Part shown: one piece after another, positions 26,675-35,713 of the stretch
Position numbering within the stretch: the first letter of the stretch is position 1
Layout of the letters: every line of letters begins with the position of its first letter
Origin: CALSPH01 sp041690035
GTDB taxonomy: Bacteria; Bacteroidota; Bacteroidia; NS11-12g; UBA955
DNA length: 58,010 bases
NCBI GenBank assembly: GCA_041690035.1
Contig: JBDNFC010000072.1
Location: 1 to 58,010 of the forward strand
Reading direction: 5' to 3'
Position numbers and translations under genes: made by a program
The notes under the pieces: model-generated
Seen by the model: the letters and a program-made list of their open reading frames with translations, nothing else
Told to the model about the DNA's origin: nothing
Database searches by the model: none

Positions 26675-27420
26675 TATCACCACAAGTAATGATAAGGCTA
26701 ACAGATGTTAATATCTGTTTTTATATACAAGAAAACGGTTTTATATCGCTAAAAGATTACTTTTTAAACATAGGTAAATATGCGTTTTTAAAAAAGCGTT
26801 TTGTTTTAAATGACTTAAATTTAGAAGTTTTTAAAGGAGAGTGTATAGGTTTGATAGGGAAAAATGGATGTGGAAAAAGCACGCTGCTTCGCACATTAAG
26901 CGGTATTATAGAGCCAGAGAGTGGAAAAATTGAACTCTTTGGCAGGGTAGCTCCACTGCTTGGCCTTGGGGTAGGATTAGAAAGGGAGCTAACCGGCAGA
27001 GAGAATATAAAATTATTATGCTCATTGATGGGTATGGGAAAAAAAGAAACAAATAATTTGCTACAACCCATTATCGAGTTTTCTGAAATAGGAGAGGCCA
27101 TAGATTGGCAAGTAAAAAGATATAGCACAGGTATGATGAGCAGATTATCCTTTAGCATTGCAATTATGAAAAATCCTGAAATATTGCTTATTGATGAGGT
27201 ATTATCTGTGGGTGATATTGGTTTTCAGCGAAAATGCTTGAAGAAAGTGCGTGAAATAATGCTTGCTGGAGCAACAGTTATATTTGTTTCACACGATTTT
27301 GAAGAGATTAAAAAAATGTGCAACAGAGCAGTATTGGTAGATGAGGGCAAAATAGTATGCATAGGAACTGTAGATGAGGTGGGCCTAAAATACCAGGCCT
27401 TATTTGATGAAAAAAACTAA
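26671..27420 (+). CDS. wzt: Polysaccharide ABC transporter ATP-binding protein (Wzt-like, short form)
   Basis: A 249-residue ABC ATPase: Walker A GKNGCGKST at about 63-75, signature motif YSTGMMSRL, Walker B EILLIDEVLSVGD, and the switch His in VSHDF. The Wzt-type helix-linked regions are present, but the protein ends right after the nucleotide domain (GTVDEVGLKYQALF). It lacks the C-terminal carbohydrate-binding domain of the long Wzt type, so the modified glycan end is not recognised by the ATPase itself. It is the obvious partner of the permease upstream. Confidence 0.9.
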   Translation: MISPQVMIRLTDVNICFYIQENGFISLKDYFLNIGKYAFLKKRFVLNDLNLEVFKGECIGLIGKNGCGKSTLLRTLSGIIEPESGKIELFGRVAPLLGLGVGLERELTGRENIKLLCSLMGMGKKETNNLLQPIIEFSEIGEAIDWQVKRYSTGMMSRLSFSIAIMKNPEILLIDEVLSVGDIGFQRKCLKKVREIMLAGATVIFVSHDFEEIKKMCNRAVLVDEGKIVCIGTVDEVGLKYQALFDEKN

Positions 27421-27423
27421 GAT

Positions 27424-29385
27424 ATGAATAAAAAACTACCCGAAGAAACAGAAAAAATAAGCGCAAAAGATTACGATGTTTTAATCAATGCTGTTAAAAA
27501 TTATGAGCAAAGAATAAAAGAAATAGAAGGGAGTATTTATTGGCGCACCTATCAGTTTTTTACTAAAACAAAATTAATACTAACAAGCGATAGTTATCTA
27601 AAAAGCGATAAATGGAGATTTTTTCAAAGAATTAGATTTCTGATTTCTCGGCCAGGCATTATGCTAATGAGGAAGTTTATAAGTCAATTTTTTGCATTAA
27701 CATTGGGTAAAGTAAAAAATATATTTATCAAAAAAACAGTTGCTATTTCGCCATACCAAAGGTTTAAAGAAGCACATTTTCCTAGAGAAGCAGATTTAAT
27801 AGCCATGAAAGAAAATATTAAAAATTTTTCTGTAAGGCCAAGCATCGAAATTTTAGCTTTTGTAAATGAAAATAATTTTAAAAATCTAAATCCTTTTCTG
27901 ATGGCAATAGAAGCACAGGTCTATGATAAATTGAGGGTAAGCTTTATACTTGAAGATCAAATTAATGAAAAGATAAATTACACGCTCAATAAGGTAATTG
28001 GGGGCGATGAAGTTTATAATATTTATAACTATAGTGAATTTATAAAAAATGCGTCTAAGGCTAAGGCCGAATATTGCTACTTTACCGATATTAATGCAAT
28101 ACCAACGCCTGATGCCATTTACCAAATGGTAGCTAAGCTAAATACCCATAAAAAATGTGAAATAATTTATAGCGACAATGACTATTTTGATCAAGATGGA
28201 CTTGGGATAACATTTAATCCTTATTTTAAACCCGATTTTAGTCCGCAAACTTTGTGGTCTAGAAATTATATTGGAAAAAACTTTATTGTTCATACCTCAC
28301 TTATTGGTAAAATTAATTTTTGCAGTAAACCAAACTTTTATGATTTAATTTTAAAATTAACCCATCAAGCAAAAGATATATGCCATGTAGCAAAAATTCT
28401 TTTTCATCAGTATGCAGAAAAAGTAAATGCTGATGAAATAAAAGCAAATCACTTAGCCATTAATAATCATTTGAGCACCATTAGCAGTGGCGCGTTTGCC
28501 AATTTGTCATCCGAGTCTGCTGGATGTTTTGAACCTGTATTTCCATTGCCTATTCAAGAGCCTCTTATTTCCATTATTATACCTTGCAAAAATAAAGGTC
28601 AAGTATTAGATACCTGTTTAAATTCTATTTTTGAAAAAAGTATTTACAAAAATTTTGAAGTAATTATAATTGATAATGGAAGTAATGAAAAGAGTTTTTT
28701 TAGCACCGTAGCGCTTTGGGAGTATAATTATCCCAATCGGGTAAGGTGTTATCACCTAGATATTCCGTTTAATTATTCTACGCTCAATAACAGGGCAGTA
28801 AAGTTTGCAAATGGGGAGTATATACTTTTTTTAAACAATGACACAGAATTAATTAGTCCAGATTTGCTACCTAATCTTTTGCAATATGCACAACTTGATC
28901 AAATAGGAATGGTTGGTCCAAAATTATTGTATCCCAATAATACCATACAACATGCGGGCATTATTTTGAGCATTGATGACACAGGTGCACATATTTATTC
29001 TGGTGCTTATAAAGATACGGCAGGCTATTTTAACAATACCAATTGTTTGACAAATTATAGCGCAGTTACAGGCGCATGCATGATGATTAGTAAAGAAAAG
29101 TTTGAAAACATTGAGGGCTTTGATGAATCATTGGCTGTAGATTGCAATGATGTGGAGCTTTGCTGCAAGTTATTAGATGTCGGTTTATATAACCTGTATG
29201 TGCCATTTGTAAAAATGATTCATTACGAATGCTTGACAAGAGGAAATCCAATGCTTAGCAAGAGAAGTATAGTTAGGCAGCAAATAGAAAAGGATTATTT
29301 TATTGATAAATGGAATAAATATGTCAAAAATGATCCTTTCTATAATGTAAATCTTTCTAAAACATCAAAGATTTTTGAATATTAG
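27424..29385 (+). CDS. Family 2 glycosyltransferase, two GT-A domains (first divergent)
   Basis: A 653-residue protein. The N-terminal 100 residues hold a short coiled segment (LINAVKNYEQRIKEIEGSIYWR). A first GT-A-like region at about 140-350 has YSDNDYFDQDG and PYFKPDFSPQT, typical of the leading domain of bacterial dual glycosyltransferases. The second domain, from about 380, is a canonical GT2: PLISIIIPCKNKGQVLDTCLNSI, the FLNNDTELI metal-binding motif and TGACMMISKEKFENIEGFDE. It probably adds sugars to the lipid-linked glycan exported by the neighbouring ABC transporter. The start is 3 bases after the Wzt stop. Confidence 0.88.
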   Translation: MNKKLPEETEKISAKDYDVLINAVKNYEQRIKEIEGSIYWRTYQFFTKTKLILTSDSYLKSDKWRFFQRIRFLISRPGIMLMRKFISQFFALTLGKVKNIFIKKTVAISPYQRFKEAHFPREADLIAMKENIKNFSVRPSIEILAFVNENNFKNLNPFLMAIEAQVYDKLRVSFILEDQINEKINYTLNKVIGGDEVYNIYNYSEFIKNASKAKAEYCYFTDINAIPTPDAIYQMVAKLNTHKKCEIIYSDNDYFDQDGLGITFNPYFKPDFSPQTLWSRNYIGKNFIVHTSLIGKINFCSKPNFYDLILKLTHQAKDICHVAKILFHQYAEKVNADEIKANHLAINNHLSTISSGAFANLSSESAGCFEPVFPLPIQEPLISIIIPCKNKGQVLDTCLNSIFEKSIYKNFEVIIIDNGSNEKSFFSTVALWEYNYPNRVRCYHLDIPFNYSTLNNRAVKFANGEYILFLNNDTELISPDLLPNLLQYAQLDQIGMVGPKLLYPNNTIQHAGIILSIDDTGAHIYSGAYKDTAGYFNNTNCLTNYSAVTGACMMISKEKFENIEGFDESLAVDCNDVELCCKLLDVGLYNLYVPFVKMIHYECLTRGNPMLSKRSIVRQQIEKDYFIDKWNKYVKNDPFYNVNLSKTSKIFEY

Positions 29386-29391
29386 ACTTTA

Positions 29392-31197
29392 ATGGAAAAT
29401 GCACCAAAAATAGATTTTGTAATTGTTACCTATAACTCTATAAAGTGGATAGATAATTGCTTACTTTCTATATCAAAATTAGATTATCCAAAAGATAAAA
29501 TTAAAGTTTTAATTTATGATAACGGGTCAAATGATTATACGATTGAAAATGCAGAAAAATTGCTTGCAAATTGCAGTCTAGCATTCGAAATAATCTCTTC
29601 AAAAAAAAATATAGGTTTTGGGGCTGCAAATAATTTTGCTGCTAAAAAAGGAGAGGCGCCTTATATTTTTTGCCTAAATGTAGATACTGAAATTTATCCT
29701 GATTGTTTAAAACAATGGTTAAATTACACCAAAACTTTCGAACAAACATTAACCGCATCTTGGGAGATGGCTCAGCAGCCCTATTCTCATCCAAAAATTT
29801 ATAACCCAGCTACGTTAAATGTTTCATGGAGCAGCGCTGCAGCAATTATTTATGATAGGGTAGTTTTCGAAAAAGTGAACGGTTTTGACAACCAAATATT
29901 TATGTATTGCGAAGATTTGGATATTTCTTGGCGTTTTAGGGCATTGGGGTATCAGTTAAAATATTTGCCTTTTGCAAAAGTTATCCATCACTCCTATACC
30001 AATCATTATGGTAGCAGCATAAAAATTGTAAATGCACTCATTAATAATATCTTATTGCGCTACAGATATGGAGATGTTAAAACAATAATTAAAGGGTATT
30101 TTCAATTACTAAAAGGGATGCGTTTTCAATTAAAAGGTAATCGCCTAAAAGTTTGGGGAGTATTTTTTAATCATTTTAGTAAAATTCCTTATTTTTTGTC
30201 GTCTAGGGTTAATTTTCCTGGACGCCAATTTTATTATTGGGAGTTTGAATATCATAAGTATGGCGATGATTTAGTGAATAAGGAATTGGTTTTTGAGCAT
30301 CAACCTTTGGTGAGTATCATAATAAGAACGTATCAAAGGCCTGATGTGCTAAAAGAAGCAATACAGAGCGTGCTTTTTCAAACCTATACCAATTGGGAAT
30401 TAATAGTGGCAGAAGATGGGGGAGAAACTGCTAAAGCTATGTGCGAAAATTTTGGTGATGACAGGATTATTTATGTCAATGAAATAGAAAGTGTTGGAAG
30501 ATGCGAAATAGGAAATAAGGGTTTAAAAATAGCAAGTGGCGAATATTTTAATTTTTTGGATGATGATGATTTTCTGTTTCATGATCATATCGAAAAACTG
30601 GTTTATCACATACAAAACACCCATGCTGATGCAGTTTATGCGCTTGCTATCGAAGCTAAGTGTGTTATTGACCCCAAAAATCAGATTAATTATAAAATCA
30701 AGCAATTTGAAATGCCTATTTTTCAAGAATTTTCAAGAATTACGCTCAGCACGATGAATTTTATTCCAATCCAAGCCATTTTATTCAAAAAGACTTTGTA
30801 TCAAAAATATGGTGGATTTGATTTGGCATTAGAATATCTAGAAGACTGGGATTTATGGTATAGGTATGGAATAAATAGTGATTTTAGATTGTTGCCTAGG
30901 GTGACATCTGTTTATAAAACGCCCTATGCAGAAAAGGAGCGTGCAAAAAGGCAAAATTTTTTAGATAAAAATATTTTACTGATAAAAGAAAAATACCGCA
31001 TACAAAGTGAATTACTTCTCTGGGGCAATGGGCTTAATCACATCAACATGATGAATAGCTATATTGCGCAAAGAACCTCCCTTACTCAATTTGTGAACAC
31101 AAAAAGAAAAACAACTAACTGGAAAGGTAAAATTGCCATCCTGCCAATATTTATTTATTTAAAAGTGTTAGAAAAGTTTTTTAACATCAAGAGTTAA
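29392..31197 (+). CDS. Dual-domain family 2 glycosyltransferase
   Basis: A 601-residue protein with two complete GT2 units. The first, residues 1-270, starts DFVIVTYNSIKWIDNCLLSI and has FCLNVDTEIYPD plus FMYCEDLDISWRFRA. It is a rhamnosyltransferase-like domain. The second starts near 304 (LVSIIIRTYQRPDVLKEAIQSVL) and carries LDDDDFLFHDH and LEYLEDWDLWYRYG. Both have metal-binding acidic motifs, so both may be active and add two sugars in turn. It follows the previous transferase by 6 bases. The strain-variable glycan this cluster makes cannot be deduced. Confidence 0.88.
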   Translation: MENAPKIDFVIVTYNSIKWIDNCLLSISKLDYPKDKIKVLIYDNGSNDYTIENAEKLLANCSLAFEIISSKKNIGFGAANNFAAKKGEAPYIFCLNVDTEIYPDCLKQWLNYTKTFEQTLTASWEMAQQPYSHPKIYNPATLNVSWSSAAAIIYDRVVFEKVNGFDNQIFMYCEDLDISWRFRALGYQLKYLPFAKVIHHSYTNHYGSSIKIVNALINNILLRYRYGDVKTIIKGYFQLLKGMRFQLKGNRLKVWGVFFNHFSKIPYFLSSRVNFPGRQFYYWEFEYHKYGDDLVNKELVFEHQPLVSIIIRTYQRPDVLKEAIQSVLFQTYTNWELIVAEDGGETAKAMCENFGDDRIIYVNEIESVGRCEIGNKGLKIASGEYFNFLDDDDFLFHDHIEKLVYHIQNTHADAVYALAIEAKCVIDPKNQINYKIKQFEMPIFQEFSRITLSTMNFIPIQAILFKKTLYQKYGGFDLALEYLEDWDLWYRYGINSDFRLLPRVTSVYKTPYAEKERAKRQNFLDKNILLIKEKYRIQSELLLWGNGLNHINMMNSYIAQRTSLTQFVNTKRKTTNWKGKIAILPIFIYLKVLEKFFNIKS

Positions 31198-31250
31198 TTA
31201 TGTCCAATCGCCTTTAAGATGATCATCAAATTTTCATTTCTAAGATTAGT

Positions 31251-32009
31251 TTAGGTGTTTTGCCCTTTGTGCAAACTTGCTGCCACAGCCCCATTTGCAT
31301 TTGCAATTGTGATGCCTATAACCGGAATTAACTGACATAGAAACATGCAAAAACCTAAGCCTAATAAAGCACCTTTATCCTTATTGGCTTGATTAAGGCT
31401 TTCTAAAATGCTAAGTGATTGTCTTTCATAAACATAATCATACATGGCAAAGCCAAAATAATAACTGCTAATATAAACGTTAAGTATTATTGCAAAAGGA
31501 GCAAATGGGGGAAAAAGCAAGGAAGTTATTAAAAAAAAGAGGGTAAAAAATATTTCAGCAATCAAATTTCGCATGCTTAGCAAAATACCTCTTTTAGCAT
31601 CCGAAAAAATTTTCATTAAGCGAAAGGGGTACGCCTTATCAGAAATTATTTCCGCTGTTTTTTCAGAAATATATCCAAACCATGGGGATAGCAGGGCTAA
31701 AATTATATATTTAACTATGGTGTAACTGAAATAGAAAACTATAATTTTTGTTAAAAAGGACAATATTTTGCTCAATATATTTATAGACTGATGCCCAGTT
31801 TTACTAATTTTAAGTTGAGAAATATTGAGTTTTTGTTCTAGAAGGGACACAAGTAAATTTATTTGAACAGCCAGCCAATCAAATAAAAAATAAAAAGCAA
31901 TGACATTAAATACCAATGGAAGAATATAAAAAAAAAGCAAATTTCGTTTTCGAATAAAGCGCCCAGCTTTAAAAAAGTGAGATAAACCCAACCAAAAAAA
32001 ATGAAGCAT
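31251..32009 (-). CDS. EI24/CysZ-like integral membrane protein
   Basis: A 252-residue protein with four to five TM helices, the longest hydrophobic blocks being at about 27-52, 82-110, 140-170 and 215-240. The arrangement (GLSHFFKAGRFI near the start, FGFAMYDYVYERQSLS before the last helices, LCQLIPVIGI near the end) is that of the EI24 family, which includes the sulfate transporter CysZ. Transport of sulfate or another small ion is a possible role but not proven. It is divergent from the O-methyltransferase with a 58-base gap. Confidence 0.75.
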   Translation of the reverse strand: MLHFFWLGLSHFFKAGRFIRKRNLLFFYILPLVFNVIAFYFLFDWLAVQINLLVSLLEQKLNISQLKISKTGHQSINILSKILSFLTKIIVFYFSYTIVKYIILALLSPWFGYISEKTAEIISDKAYPFRLMKIFSDAKRGILLSMRNLIAEIFFTLFFLITSLLFPPFAPFAIILNVYISSYYFGFAMYDYVYERQSLSILESLNQANKDKGALLGLGFCMFLCQLIPVIGITIANANGAVAASLHKGQNT

Positions 32010-32017
32010 AATTGAAA

Positions 32018-32050
32018 TTGTTATTTTACTTGCAAATTAAACTAAATTTG
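32018..32050 (+). promoter_or_regulatory. Candidate promoter of the O-methyltransferase/dapB genes
   Basis: TTG (32018-32020), 22 bases, then TAAATTTG (32043-32050), an exact TAnnTTTG box. The ATG at 32068 is 17 bases after the box. The spacer is at the long end of the normal range. Confidence 0.5.
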
Positions 32051-32067
32051 CTGCAAAATCAATAACA

Positions 32068-32712
32068 ATGGAGTTTTTACCAGAAGAAATAAGTTTGTAT
32101 GCTGAAAAATATAGCCAAGCAGAGCCGACATTATTAGCACAACTAAACAGAGATACTCATTTAAATGTGTTGCAACCACGCATGCTAAGCGGGCATTTGC
32201 AAGGCAGGGTGCTAAGCATGCTTAGTAAAATGATAAAGCCCAAAACAATTTTAGAGATTGGTACTTATACTGGCTATGCTGCCTTGTGCATGGCTGAGGG
32301 GTTAAGCCCAGAGGGAGTGCTACATACTATCGATATTAATGAAGAGTTGGCAGAAAGAATTCAAGGCTTTTTTGATCAATCACCTTTCAAAAATCAATTA
32401 AAACTCTATATTGGAGATGCGCTTAAAATTATACCTGCACTAAATATCAATCCAGATTTGGTGTTTATTGATGCAGATAAAGAAAATTATCTTAACTATT
32501 ACCATTTGCTTATTGATAGCCTGCCAAGTGGAGCAATCATTATAGCTGATAATGTACTGTGGAGTGGCAAAGTTTTGGATAATCAGCAGATTAATAATGA
32601 TTTAGAAACAAAGTCATTGCATCAGTTTAATGAAGCTATTACGAATGATGATAGGGTAGAAAATGTTTTATTCCCAATTAGGGATGGATTAATGATAATC
32701 AGAAAAAAATAA
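32068..32712 (+). CDS. SAM-dependent O-methyltransferase (COG4122 type)
   Basis: A 214-residue Rossmann-fold methyltransferase of the caffeoyl-CoA/catechol type. It shows the SAM-binding motif TILEIGTYTGYAALCMAEGL, VLHTIDINEE, the metal-linked PDLVFIDADKENY and IIADNVLWSGKV. The substrate in bacteria of this group is usually unknown. It ends directly at the dapB start (32712/32713), so the two share a transcript. Confidence 0.88.
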   Translation: MEFLPEEISLYAEKYSQAEPTLLAQLNRDTHLNVLQPRMLSGHLQGRVLSMLSKMIKPKTILEIGTYTGYAALCMAEGLSPEGVLHTIDINEELAERIQGFFDQSPFKNQLKLYIGDALKIIPALNINPDLVFIDADKENYLNYYHLLIDSLPSGAIIIADNVLWSGKVLDNQQINNDLETKSLHQFNEAITNDDRVENVLFPIRDGLMIIRKK

Positions 32713-33432
32713 ATGAAAATAGCATTGATAGGATACGGAAAAATGGGCAAAGCGATTGAAATAGAAGCTATAAAAAGAGGGCACACTATTTTAACAAAAG
32801 TAGACAAAAAAGAAGATTTGCCAAAGATTGCAGATGCAGATTGTGCAATAGAGTTTACTATACCCGATGCATGTGAGGAAAATATTTTATTTGCAGTCGA
32901 ACACAATATACCAATTGTAGTTGGCACCACAGGATGGTATGGGCAATATGAAACAATTAAACAGGCAGTAATTGCCAATAATGGCGCCATGCTTAGTGCC
33001 ACAAATTTTAGTATTGGGGTAAATATTTTATTTAAAATAAATGATTATTTGAGCAAGGTGATGAATAAATTTGATGAATATCAACCAGAAATGGAAGAAA
33101 TACATCACCTACAAAAACTAGATCATCCTAGCGGCACAGCCATCACGCTTGCAAATAGTATTGTGCAAAATATGGATAAGATAACTAGGTATGATGGATA
33201 TTTGGAGGGCGATATTTTTTCAATTTCAAACAATTGTCTGTCAATATTGTCAAAAAGAGCAGTAGAAGTGCCAGGCACACATACCATTAATTATGTTTCA
33301 GAAATAGATGAAATAACTATTTCTCATCGGGCAAAAAACCGCACAGGATTTGCGGTGGGTGCAGTAATTGCAGCAGAATGGCTTATTGATAAGCGCGGTG
33401 TCTATACAATGTCTGATGTGTTAGGGATATAG
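32713..33432 (+). CDS. dapB: 4-hydroxy-tetrahydrodipicolinate reductase
   Basis: A 239-residue DapB, the enzyme that reduces 4-hydroxy-tetrahydrodipicolinate with NAD(P)H in lysine and meso-diaminopimelate synthesis. The nucleotide fold begins KIALIGYGKMGKAIE. VGTTGWYGQYE and SATNFSIGVNILF line the substrate pocket, and EEIHHLQKLDHPSGTA holds the catalytic His pair and Lys. The length is typical of the short Bacteroidota form. Its product feeds the peptidoglycan whose polymerase is also in this window. Confidence 0.94.
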   Translation: MKIALIGYGKMGKAIEIEAIKRGHTILTKVDKKEDLPKIADADCAIEFTIPDACEENILFAVEHNIPIVVGTTGWYGQYETIKQAVIANNGAMLSATNFSIGVNILFKINDYLSKVMNKFDEYQPEMEEIHHLQKLDHPSGTAITLANSIVQNMDKITRYDGYLEGDIFSISNNCLSILSKRAVEVPGTHTINYVSEIDEITISHRAKNRTGFAVGAVIAAEWLIDKRGVYTMSDVLGI

Positions 33433-33440
33433 TTTTAATC

Positions 33441-35690
33441 ATGCTCAAAAAAATAGAAGGCAATCAAGAACAAGCTGAAAAGCGAGAAATATTAAAGCAA
33501 TATAGGGCTCTTTTACGCAATATTTCTGCAAAAATAAACACAGAGGATAAGAAAAGTCTTAGATTAGCCTTTGATATAGCACTTGATGCGCATAAAAACA
33601 TGCGCAGAAAATCTGGCGAACCTTATATTTTACATCCTATAGCAGTGGCAAGAATAGCGGCAGGTGAAATTGGGCTTGGGGTAACCTCTATTATTTGTGC
33701 ATTGCTGCATGATGTGGTAGAAGACAGTGAGTGGACTCTCGCAGAAATAGACGCAAAGTTTGGTACAAATGTTTCTAAAATAATTGGGGGCTTAACTAAA
33801 ATAGATGGAGTAATTGTAGGCAAAGACAGCATGCAAGCAGAGAATTTTAGAAAATTATTGCTCACCATGTCTGAAGATGTAAGGGTGATATTAATAAAGT
33901 TATGTGATAGACTGCATAATCTTAGGACATTGAGCAGTATGAGCAAGAAAAACCAAATGAAAATAGCCTCAGAAACTATCTATTTATATGCTCCATTGGC
34001 GCACAGACTAGGATTGAATACTATAAAAACAGAGCTTGAAGATTTATCATTAAAATATACTCAACCAGAACAATACCATGCTATATCATCAGGATTACAA
34101 AGTAAAAAAGCGCAACGAACGAAATTAATAACCCGCTTTATAGAGCCATTAAATGAGCAATTAAAATCTTTAGGAAACATAGAATATACCATCAAAGGAA
34201 GGCCAAAGTCTATTTACAGCATATTTAAAAAAATGCAGAAACAAGGCTTAGATATTTCGCAGGTTTACGATTTATTGGCGGTTAGAATTGTTATTACAAA
34301 CCCAAATCTTACCCTATCTCAAGAAAAACTGCTATGCTGGCAAGTTTACAGTACGGTTACAGATATTTACTACTCCAATCAACAGCGGTATAGAGATTGG
34401 ATAACTACACCAAAAAGTAACGGATACGAATCTGTGCACACGACTGTTATGGGCCCCGAGGGAAAATGGGTAGAAGTGCAGATTAGGAGTGCACGAATGG
34501 ATGAAATAGCAGAGCGGGGATACGCAGCCCATTGGAAATATAAAAACGATAAAGACAATATAAAAAATCAAGAAGACAATGGTTTTGATAGGTGGTTGAG
34601 TTCTATAAAAGAGGTGTTGGAAAATCCAGACCCGAGCACAATTGTGTTTTTAGACGAATTTAAGTATAACCTAGAAAGCCAAGAAATATATGTTTTTACC
34701 CCAAATGGAGATTTAAAACGGTTACAAAAAGGGTCTACACTGTTAGATTTTGCTTATGAAGTGCATACCAATATTGGAAATAAATGCATTGGAGGAAAAA
34801 TAGGGGGAAAGCTACTGCCACTTGGTCACAAATTAACCAATGGAGACCAAGTAGAAGTTATTACATCAGAAAAACAAAAACCAAGAGAAGAGTGGAAAAA
34901 TATTGTAGTAACTAGTAGAGCGCTTAACAGGATAAAAAGTGCGCTTAAAGAAGAGGTTAGAAAAGTAGCAGAAGAGGGAGAAGCAATACTAACTAGAAAG
35001 TTTAGGAATGAAAAAATAAAGTCTGACAAAGAAAAAATTAATATTTTGCTCAAACATTTTAAACGCAATACCTCTCTTGAACTTTTTTACGACATAGCGA
35101 TTGGGAAAATTGAAAAGGAAGCGCTAAAACTTAAAGCAATTTTTGACCACAAAAATATTGCATCCCTTAGCAGGCATAAGCGTGGAGTGCTAACAAAGCG
35201 CACACAAATTCAAACACTCAAAGAAAGTAAAGAAATTATTTTAGGAGAGGATGATGCCTTTGACTACGAATTTGCAAAATGTTGTAATCCTATACCTGGG
35301 GACAGTATTTTTGGTTTTATTACCATAAATGAGGGTGTGAAAATACACCGTACTAGCTGCCCAAATTCTGTAACACTGATGAGTAACTATGGTTATAGAA
35401 TTATAAAAGCAGATTGGCGATGGAAACCACATGAAGGGCAAAAGCAATTTTTGGCAGGCATAAAATTATCTGGTTTTGATGATGTAGGTATTATTTCTAA
35501 AATTACTGATATTATTAGTAAACAACTGCAAGTGAACATGAAAAGTATCACGGTAGAAAGTAATAAGGGCACTTTTGAAGGAAAAATAGCTTTGTATATT
35601 TATGATACAAAACACTTAGAAGAGCTGATGAAACAACTTAGCACTGCGGGGATAAATATGAATGTATCTCGGATTGAAGTAAAGGAATAA
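33441..35690 (+). CDS. relA: Bifunctional (p)ppGpp synthetase/hydrolase (RelA/SpoT)
   Basis: A 749-residue Rsh protein with all expected domains: HD hydrolase (HPIAVARIAAGEIGLG, then CALLHDVVEDSE) in the first 200 residues, synthetase (KSIYSIFKKMQKQGLDISQVYDLLAVRIVI, then TPKSNGYESVHTTVMGPEG) around 250-370, TGS (YVFTPNGDLKRLQKGSTLLDFA) near 430, and a C-terminal ACT domain. The HD residues are intact, so both making and degrading the alarmone seem possible. It sits 8 bases after dapB on the same strand, which suggests the stress regulator shares the dapB promoter. Confidence 0.94.
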   Translation: MLKKIEGNQEQAEKREILKQYRALLRNISAKINTEDKKSLRLAFDIALDAHKNMRRKSGEPYILHPIAVARIAAGEIGLGVTSIICALLHDVVEDSEWTLAEIDAKFGTNVSKIIGGLTKIDGVIVGKDSMQAENFRKLLLTMSEDVRVILIKLCDRLHNLRTLSSMSKKNQMKIASETIYLYAPLAHRLGLNTIKTELEDLSLKYTQPEQYHAISSGLQSKKAQRTKLITRFIEPLNEQLKSLGNIEYTIKGRPKSIYSIFKKMQKQGLDISQVYDLLAVRIVITNPNLTLSQEKLLCWQVYSTVTDIYYSNQQRYRDWITTPKSNGYESVHTTVMGPEGKWVEVQIRSARMDEIAERGYAAHWKYKNDKDNIKNQEDNGFDRWLSSIKEVLENPDPSTIVFLDEFKYNLESQEIYVFTPNGDLKRLQKGSTLLDFAYEVHTNIGNKCIGGKIGGKLLPLGHKLTNGDQVEVITSEKQKPREEWKNIVVTSRALNRIKSALKEEVRKVAEEGEAILTRKFRNEKIKSDKEKINILLKHFKRNTSLELFYDIAIGKIEKEALKLKAIFDHKNIASLSRHKRGVLTKRTQIQTLKESKEIILGEDDAFDYEFAKCCNPIPGDSIFGFITINEGVKIHRTSCPNSVTLMSNYGYRIIKADWRWKPHEGQKQFLAGIKLSGFDDVGIISKITDIISKQLQVNMKSITVESNKGTFEGKIALYIYDTKHLEELMKQLSTAGINMNVSRIEVKE

Positions 35691-35703
35691 TAAACTATAT
35701 TTG
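35674..35703 (+). promoter_or_regulatory. Promoter of the GH3-family gene
   Basis: TTG (35674-35676), 19 bases, then TATATTTG (35696-35703), a full consensus match. The GTG start of the GH3-like gene at 35714 is 10 bases later. It overlaps the 3' end of the relA-type gene (stop at 35690). Confidence 0.7.
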
Positions 35704-35713
35704 CATTTTATTA

